The notes under the pieces are model-generated. The model saw only the letters and a program-made list of their open reading frames with translations, made no database searches and was not told the DNA's origin. 12,131 bases of DNA. Origin: Gracilaria caudata. Lineage: Eukaryota; Rhodophyta; Florideophyceae; Gracilariales; Gracilariaceae. Every line of letters begins with the position of its first letter. Within the stretch, counting starts at the first letter, position 1. Below, piece by piece: positions 7,688 to 12,131 of the stretch. The stretch spans positions 1 through 12,131 of the forward strand of contig JASCIV010000796.1 in the NCBI GenBank assembly GCA_030374735.1, read 5' to 3'. The translations under genes and the position numbers were made by a program.

Positions 7688-9358
7688 TACAAGGGTACCC
7701 AGTGCCGTCGTACCTCAAGATGATGATCATCACCATACTTTGCGCTGCTCATCCGGGAAATTGGGAAATTCCCAGCTCTGACAGCTTACATATCCTCGAA
7801 TATTCGTATTTGAGTGAACAGAATAGATCTTTCAGATCTGGGATCTTTTAAAGAGCCTTTACTGTTCGGCTTGTTGAAGAGCTTCACGTTTGATGCAGGT
7901 TTGAGGTAGAGTAGAACTCTGCTCCTCGCACAGCGGTAGAACCAACTGCACTTGTTGGGCTTCAGAAAAGCGCAACAAATTTGAAGGGTGTGGAGGGTGG
8001 ATAAAACCTAATGGCCACGCAGCCTCACCTTCAGAGGCGTAGAAGAGGCGGATAGACAAGCGGTGATGCCGCTCTGGTTGAGCGCGTCTGTGAGAGCATA
8101 TCTGTGACGGAGTCTGCCTCAGCAGTGCTGACAACTTGCCAGCATGACTTGTGCCCTTTACTTCACCACGGGTCCCCTTGTACAAAGGTCCCCCAGTTGG
8201 ACCATCGTTTTCGTAGGCCTCGCGCATTCCTTTGCCTTGGGGGCGTAGGCGGATGTGAAGACCATGCCTCTAAATGTGGGTTCGGATGTGACGCTGACCA
8301 CGTTGAGGATAAGGTCTCGACAACGGCTGTCCTTTTCCCTGCTCTTTGGGCGGCCAACGCAGATGTAAATCCTATGTCAATCTTCGGCTCTTTAGAGATT
8401 TCTGGAACCCAACGAGGAAGAGACATCTCGTGCAAAAGCCAATGAAAGTCCTCTTCTTCAAACTCATGAAACTTCCAGAAGGCTAATGTATCAGAACGCT
8501 ACCCTGTTGCCCATTCCTCTACAGGGCTAAATGGGAAGCAGAGACTCTTAGCACTGTCGTCAGCATCATTCCTAAGCCGTTCGGTGACATGCTGTCTTTA
8601 TGATGCCGACGTGGCTCTGGCAGTTTTCTGCGCTCGTCTGGAGAACAATTAGCTCGAGCTGTAACTTTGGAATCAAACTGCTCTTATCAATGACGTTGTT
8701 GCGTTACGCACATTACGCAAATGCAACTTCCGGCACACAATGTCATGCGAATCGCAAGGGTTCCAAGAGAGGGAGAACTCATCTGTGATAGAAAAGAACT
8801 ACATCTCCATGTTCACGATTGGCTTCTTTGTACCCCTTCTGTTACATACCCTTCAACGCTTTCCGATTTTGTGTACTTTCGTGCAAATCTTTAGACGACT
8901 TGTCAAGTCTGAGACCACATCGATTCAGCTCAACACCCAATTCTGCCTTCAACATGCATCCGGCTCAGTGTATCTGACTTTCTACTACACGCCAGGACTG
9001 TCTAGTTTGTGTCATGAATCAGGAAGTGACAAGAATATTCCACTTGGAACATGCATCTTTTTCATCCGTCGTCATTCCCCTCTCTCTCTCTGAAAATCAT
9101 GAGGGTAAATGATTGATTGCTTCGCAAACGATCTCAGTTGAGTATCACAAGAAGCCCCCTTGTCTTACTTTTATCAATCATTTCCGAAGGCGATCCTGCT
9201 CTCTTAGTCGAAAGAAGCTAGGATATGTCTTCCAGAATAGTCAAAGCTGGCCCAATAGGTTTCGTTTTCAAAGCTCTGATGATAAATATCATGACGTAGA
9301 AGCAAAGCGGATTTCGCAAACCTAGGAGAACGAATTTCGAGCCGGAGATAAAAGGTGC
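7688..9358. other. Long stretch without a supported gene
   Basis: Nothing here reaches the level of a gene. Small symmetric elements are present: TGATGATCATCA (7721-7732), CGAATATTCG (7797-7806) and a doubled AGATCT (7825-7839). On the minus strand, 8435-7859 holds two overlapping frames that read like fragments of one protein. The first contains SALAAQRAGKRTAVVE (8378-8316), which resembles the helix and second strand of a nucleotide-binding Rossmann fold. The second starts at an ATG ending at 8227 (MREAYENDGPTGGPLYKGT). They lie in different frames and have no joining intron that I can see, so at most this is an oxidoreductase-like relic. A short CT repeat lies at 9080-9091. Confidence 0.35.
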
Positions 9359-9365
9359 TATAAAA
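9359..9365 (+). promoter_or_regulatory. TATA box of the secreted-protein gene
   Basis: A perfect TATAAAA lies 114 bases upstream of the ATG at 9473. A start of transcription around 9390-9400 would give a leader of about 75-80 bases, which is C/T- and A/C-rich as in many fungal genes. This is the clearest core promoter in the window. Confidence 0.65.
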
Positions 9366-9389
9366 GACAGCCACAGTCTCGCATCGGTA

Positions 9390-9401
9390 GAATCCGGATT
9401 C
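9390..9401. promoter_or_regulatory. 12-base palindrome at the probable start of transcription
   Basis: GAATCCGGATTC is a perfect palindrome 25-36 bases downstream of the TATA box, at the expected initiation zone. It contains a CCGG core. It could be a site for a dimeric regulator, or chance; no second copy was seen. Confidence 0.25.
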
Positions 9402-9472
9402 TAACCAACCCCTAAATCAAACTCCTTACAACATCACCCCATTCTTTTTCACACCGCTTCTTGTAGTCTACA

Positions 9473-9865
9473 ATGAACAAGTTCATCATCATCTTCGCTT
9501 CCTTCGTTGCGACGATTCTAGCGGCTCCCACTCCTCTTCCCAATACTTCTCGTCAAGTCTCTCCTGGAATGGTTGGCGTTTGTAAGCCAGCGTTCACCGA
9601 AGCCATCATATTTCCGGTTGCCAAATGTTTCTGCAACGCTCTTTTCAATGACATCGTGAGTGTGAACGTTCAGGAGAGAGCTGAAAGTGATTGTCTGGAC
9701 TTCTTTGGTTCGGAGGAAGCGATTCTTGCCCTGGAGAACTCATGTGATGGTTTTACTACTGGTGACGGATCCCTTAATGTTCCCTTGATCGAAAATTTAC
9801 TCAATGTTATCCGCAGGAAGTGCTTCCCGGAAGAAGATTTCGAAGTGATTGTTACTGAGAACTAG
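9473..9865 (+). CDS. Small secreted six-cysteine protein
   Basis: A predicted secreted protein of 130 residues. An N-terminal signal peptide has a Lys at position 3, a hydrophobic core (FIIIFASFVATILA) and a likely cleavage site after A17 or A18, giving a mature chain starting near P19. The mature part holds six cysteines (37, 52, 54, 74, 91, 117), enough for three disulfides, in the spacing C-14-C-1-C-19-C-16-C-25-C. One N-glycosylation sequon is present (N24-T-S). A single Arg at 27 could be a processing site, but there is no dibasic motif before the cysteines. The chain is acidic overall, especially at the C-terminus (EEDFEVIVTEN). The start is firm: first ATG after a TATA box, with A at -3. 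It has no introns and ends in TAG. The pattern is not one I recognise, such as hydrophobin or defensin. An effector-like or cell-surface role is inference only. Confidence 0.75.
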   Translation: MNKFIIIFASFVATILAAPTPLPNTSRQVSPGMVGVCKPAFTEAIIFPVAKCFCNALFNDIVSVNVQERAESDCLDFFGSEEAILALENSCDGFTTGDGSLNVPLIENLLNVIRRKCFPEEDFEVIVTEN

Positions 9866-10531
9866 TTATGAGAAGGATTGTTGCTGTGATACAAGAGAGC
9901 TTCGATTGAGGCTTCTATCAGTATACTCATAAGTAAATGCTTGTTGTGCTTTGTTTTTGCTTGTGTCAGAGACTTTTATGGCGCAGAAGGCCCCTTCATA
10001 GGGCATCATGTATTTCCCAACAGGAACGCAGAAAAAAGGATTGAAGCTGTCCTGTTATATCTGTTTCCAGGTAGGGGGGCCTTCTCAGAATTGATCAATT
10101 GAGGGCTGACAGAAGATCTATTCAAGACACCTCGGAAAGGTTACATTGTCCAGCTGCATCCGCTAGAAATTTATTCCTAATCTACCGTAACCCACTCCAT
10201 TTTTTTACTCTGAAGGTATTGGTCGCCATAATCGAATCATCGACCATAATAAAGTCCAGGGTTCAAATTAGGTTGAAGGCGATTAACTTTTGCAAGAGCC
10301 TCCCAAAAATTCTGGCTGGGAGCAACTTTCATTTCAGTCTGGTACAACGTTGGCATAGTGAGCTTTTTTTCACCTGCACACCAAGACTTTGCAGTTTTCG
10401 CAAACATTCAAGAAGAGCGGATAAGAACAACCGTTGTCTTCCAGTGTTTCTTCAATCAGAAACTGGAATTAATTAAAGACAAGAGCAAATTTGTTCCAGC
10501 CAAATTAGGGCAACGGCTGAATATCTTCAGA
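9866..10531. other. Intergenic region with a nested inverted repeat
   Basis: This is the 3' flank of the secreted-protein gene; no canonical AATAAA was seen near the stop. Open frames on the plus strand (10099-10476 and the overlapping 10358-10549) are near chance length and lack recognisable motifs. The second contains a protein-like stretch (TVVFQCFFNQKLELIKDKSK) but has a TAG shortly upstream of its first codon. The only structured element is the inverted repeat at 9985-10085. Confidence 0.4.
9985..10085. repeat. Nested inverted repeat, 101 bases
   Basis: AGAAGGCCCC at 9985-9994 is matched perfectly by its reverse complement at 10076-10085. Inside, AACAGGA at 10019-10025 pairs with TCCTGTT at 10050-10056. 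The nesting allows a long interrupted hairpin about 120 bases beyond the stop of the secreted-protein gene. No flanking target-site duplication is apparent, so a miniature transposon is not well supported. Confidence 0.45.
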
Positions 10532-10781
10532 CTAATAAGACTGTTCTGAAGGCAATGGAAGAAAAGCATGGAAGTTCTTAAGAACCTCAACTAAAATATT
10601 TACTTCACGCCAACGGCTCTGCAAATGATTGAGCGGATTTAGCGAATTATACTCGGCATAATTACATACCTTGTCATTCCCTTCTTGTTTTGGGTGCAAT
10701 ACTGTCTTCAAGTCTTTAACTGAGGGTAACAAAACCCCTTTCAACGGAATCCTGTGATAATCTGCTCCAAAATTCGAATGA
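10532..10781 (-). CDS. 3' exons of an unidentified minus-strand gene
   Basis: I do not recognise the product. The last exon (10618-10532) encodes SRWREVNILVEVLKNFHAFL and a short tail ending in TAG. It is separated from an upstream exon by a 51-base intron with textbook ends. The upstream exon reads HSNFGADYHRIPLKGVLLPS and on to GNDK at 10670; its frame is open back to a TGA at 10807-10805. The exon may begin at 10781, after a CATCCGCAG acceptor. The upstream part is uncertain. A 27-base gap with GTGAGC and CAG ends (10808-10782) would join in phase to an ATG exon (10945-10809; starts MIVDKQAAATSSLL), for a total of 111 residues, but an intron that short would be unusual. The intron of 51 bases is a multiple of three and has no in-frame stop, so read-through cannot be excluded. 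No domain is visible. Confidence 0.4.
10619..10669 (-). other. Predicted 51-base spliceosomal intron
   Basis: On the minus strand the segment starts GTATGT and ends CATTTGCAG, with a possible branch sequence CGCTAAATC about 22-30 bases from its 5' end. It has low GC compared with its flanks. The length and both ends match typical compact fungal introns. It is phase 0 and 17 codons long. Confidence 0.55.
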
Positions 10782-10808
10782 CTGCGGATGCCAGAAGATA
10801 AGGCTCAC

Positions 10809-11059
10809 CCACAGCATGTTGTTCTGCGTCCTGGTTGCAGAAAGGCTGTAATTCCAGGTCGAGTTTTTGGTCCCTCTCCACGTGTGAGCACTCTGAACGA
10901 GCGCAACAAGCTTGACGTTGCAGCCGCTTGCTTATCAACTATCATAACGTTACCCTTGGGGCTCGAAACCCAGCTGTTGTGTAGAAAAAATGCTCTATGC
11001 AGGGATGCACTCTAAGTGAGATCCGAGTGTCCCGGTCGAACACCCCATGCTACGATTAG
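10809..11059. other. Possible upstream exon, otherwise non-coding
   Basis: The minus strand at 10945-10809 carries an ATG-initiated frame of 45 codons that might be the first exon of the neighbouring gene; an alternative frame there (LDLELQPFCNQDAEQHAV) is equally open. The choice cannot be made from sequence alone. Nothing else is visible here. Confidence 0.25.
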
Positions 11060-11232
11060 CTATCAAACTATTTCTATTTTGACCCTATTAGAGGATGCCC
11101 AACAGTGGGTTATTATGAGTTGCACACGTGTGCGTGTCTGGTTGCAGCTGGCGGATGCGCCGTGGCAAGCGGCGGATTATTGCACACGCCAAACGTGATG
11201 GTCAGCAATGCTGGATATTTAGGATATTTTAG

Positions 11233-11244
11233 CTGTAGCTACAG
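11233..11244. repeat. Perfect 12-base palindrome CTGTAGCTACAG
   Basis: A perfect palindrome just upstream of a second one (11258-11271). Its two half-sites CTGTAG and CTACAG recur as an inverted pair with an 8-base spacer at 12042-12061, which makes it slightly more interesting than a single chance palindrome. Confidence 0.4.
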
Positions 11245-11257
11245 TAGCACTACATAT

Positions 11258-11271
11258 AGTGTCATGACACT
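11258..11271. repeat. Perfect 14-base palindrome AGTGTCATGACACT
   Basis: A perfect 14-base palindrome 13 bases after the 12-base one. The core TCATGA is flanked symmetrically by AGTG/CACT. It could form a small cruciform or bind a dimeric factor; no function can be assigned. Confidence 0.4.
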
Positions 11272-11441
11272 GCGACTGTGCTCAGTAAACCTCAGTCAAG
11301 GAGGACTTGGCTCTGAACTGTGACCGCGTCTGATCGTTATAGCTCTTCGCAGGAAATCCCGTCAGTACTCCCGGCCTTTCAATCACCTCTATCACTGAAA
11401 AGTACACTTCCTTCGATACGGACCCTTCATTTATTACCTCT

Positions 11442-11786
11442 TCCGTCTTACGGACCGTCGCTGCTTCGCCCTGACTCTTGAGGTTTGGCCTATCATTTTA
11501 GAAGATATTTCCACTCGTTCGTGAGTCTGTGCTATCGCAGCGCGGCTCATCTACCAGATGCACCGGATCTCTACTCCGTGGGCACGACTTTACTGCACAC
11601 GTAGTCTCTCCGACATCGTTGGCTACTGGTCCGGTTCTCTGCCAACCCGCATCTCCGTCCGCTCGCTCGACTTGGATCCCCGGATTTTCACCCGGTTCGC
11701 CAGACCCTCACAGAGGGTTCTTGCCTCTCCGCTACTCCGCGAGAGCAGGCGTGAACACCCTGTAGGTGCTTCTACCGCGAGGCGGT
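11442..11786. other. Hairpin-dense island, possible structured RNA or repeat
   Basis: At least six short perfect or near-perfect hairpins lie in this GC-rich island. They are: TCCGT/ACGGA (11442-11454); CCGG/CCGG (11680-11695); ACCCTC/GAGGGT with a 3-base loop (11704-11718); a 10-pair stem with two single-base bulges and a 6-base loop (11723-11750); a 7-pair stem with one bulge and a 5-base loop (11753-11772); and ACCGC/GCGGT with a 3-base loop (11774-11786). The last four are almost back to back, a pattern typical of a folded RNA. The transcribed strand is unknown. I could not match it to rRNA, tRNA, SRP RNA, RNase P RNA or a group II intron core. Confidence 0.4.
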
Positions 11787-11833
11787 CCTTTCCGGTTCCT
11801 TCGGTGGCTTTGCACCACATGTTGCTCATCTAA

Positions 11834-12131
11834 TAAAAGTGGTGCGTTCATGACGAAGCACGCATTTATGAGGATGGGTTTAGCAGAATAGGGAATTTGT
11901 AAGTTACTTATTTCAAGCAAGCCATTAAATATCACGGCAAACGATATGTCTCATGTTGATATCTCATCTTGTGCTTGAGTGATCTTCGCGTTTGTTCCAC
12001 AAGAAAGAACATGAAATGGGAACCATCAATAAGCAACCAAACTGTAGTACAGCCGCTACAGCGAGTAGCAACAACAGTGTACTATGCCCGACAAAGGGGA
12101 AGATCTGCGCAGTACCCAGGCAGGGACTATG
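11834..12131. other. No gene seen at the window end
   Basis: AT-richer sequence without a supportable reading frame. A GTAAGT donor-like hexamer on the plus strand near 11899 could mark an intron of a gene that continues beyond the window, but no matching exon frame is evident. An inverted pair CTGTAG/CTACAG lies at 12042-12061. Confidence 0.4.

Larger units (their letters stand above)
11060..11833 (+). pseudogene. Long frame interrupted only by three TGA codons
   Basis: Between a TAG at 11057-11059 and a TAA at 11831-11833, one plus-strand frame contains no TAA or TAG and just three TGA codons (11321, 11396, 11522), about 258 codons in all. Protein-like stretches occur on both sides of the TGAs: GGLLHTPNVMVSNAGYLGYF before the first, FLRYGPFIYYLFRLTDRRCF between the second and third, and LIYQMHRISTPWARLYC after the third. 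The third TGA lies inside a GTGAGT...CGCAG string that looks like splice sites but is only 20 bases long. The second half is Arg/Ser/Pro-rich and coincides with a hairpin-dense segment, so it may be the accidental translation of a structured RNA or repeat rather than a gene relic. The family is not recognised. Confidence 0.25.

Noticed and set aside
8600..9325. Small plus-strand frames at 8600-8788, 8740-9093 and 9113-9325
   Set aside because: They are short and motif-free, they overlap in different frames, and no promoter or splice context supports them.
9985..10085. Miniature inverted-repeat transposon
   Set aside because: Only 10-base arms are present and no flanking target-site duplication or second copy is visible in the window.
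10255..10275. tRNA-like B box (GGTTCAAAT) near 10260 and a GTTCGACC match on the minus strand near 11040
   Set aside because: No matching A box, acceptor stem or cloverleaf could be drawn around either one.
11521..11540. 20-base intron starting GTGAGT and ending GCAG
   Set aside because: It is too short for ordinary spliceosomal introns, and its removal shifts the surrounding frame.
11330..11833. Ribosomal RNA, group II intron or SINE identity for the hairpin island
   Set aside because: I could not match conserved rRNA segments, a domain V hairpin, or paired A and B boxes, so no family name is justified.

Overview
The window looks like eukaryotic nuclear DNA, most consistent with a fungus or a fungus-like microbe. 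Coding units are spaced far apart, with no operon-like packing. One clear 51-base intron has a GTATGT donor and a TTTGCAG acceptor. One gene has a TATA box about 110 bases upstream of its ATG and a C/T-rich leader. A small secreted protein has a signal peptide ending in LAAP. The species cannot be named from the sequence.

Layout: (1) 1-405 is a G-rich, TATA-bearing upstream region. (2) 406-3117 (+) is a very GC-rich, intronless gene for a 903-residue TKL-like protein kinase joined to an armadillo-type helical domain. (3) 3118-5110 is mostly non-coding; it holds one tentative two-exon minus-strand gene (3631-4022) and the C/T-rich leader of the next gene. (4) 5111-6034 (+) encodes a 307-residue nuclear C2H2 zinc-finger protein. 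An intact further finger lies just beyond its stop codon in another frame (6088-6384). (5) 6385-7687 is a patchwork of protein-like segments in several frames, including one uninterrupted 235-codon frame (6954-7661), and looks like a decayed or unresolved gene. (6) 7688-9358 is largely featureless. (7) 9359-9865 (+) holds a TATA promoter and a gene for a six-cysteine secreted protein. (8) 9866-10531 holds a nested inverted repeat. (9) 10532-10781 (-) holds the last exons of an unidentified gene. (10) 11060-11833 is a long plus-strand frame broken only by TGA codons; its second half (about 11440-11790) is packed with short hairpins. (11) 11834-12131 shows no gene.

The three confident genes (kinase, zinc finger, secreted protein) show no sign of forming one pathway or cluster. 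The most notable points are the abrupt composition change after the kinase gene, the displaced zinc finger, and the hairpin-dense island. I found no convincing new multi-gene system. There are no tRNA or rRNA genes, CRISPR arrays, or intact transposons that I can support.
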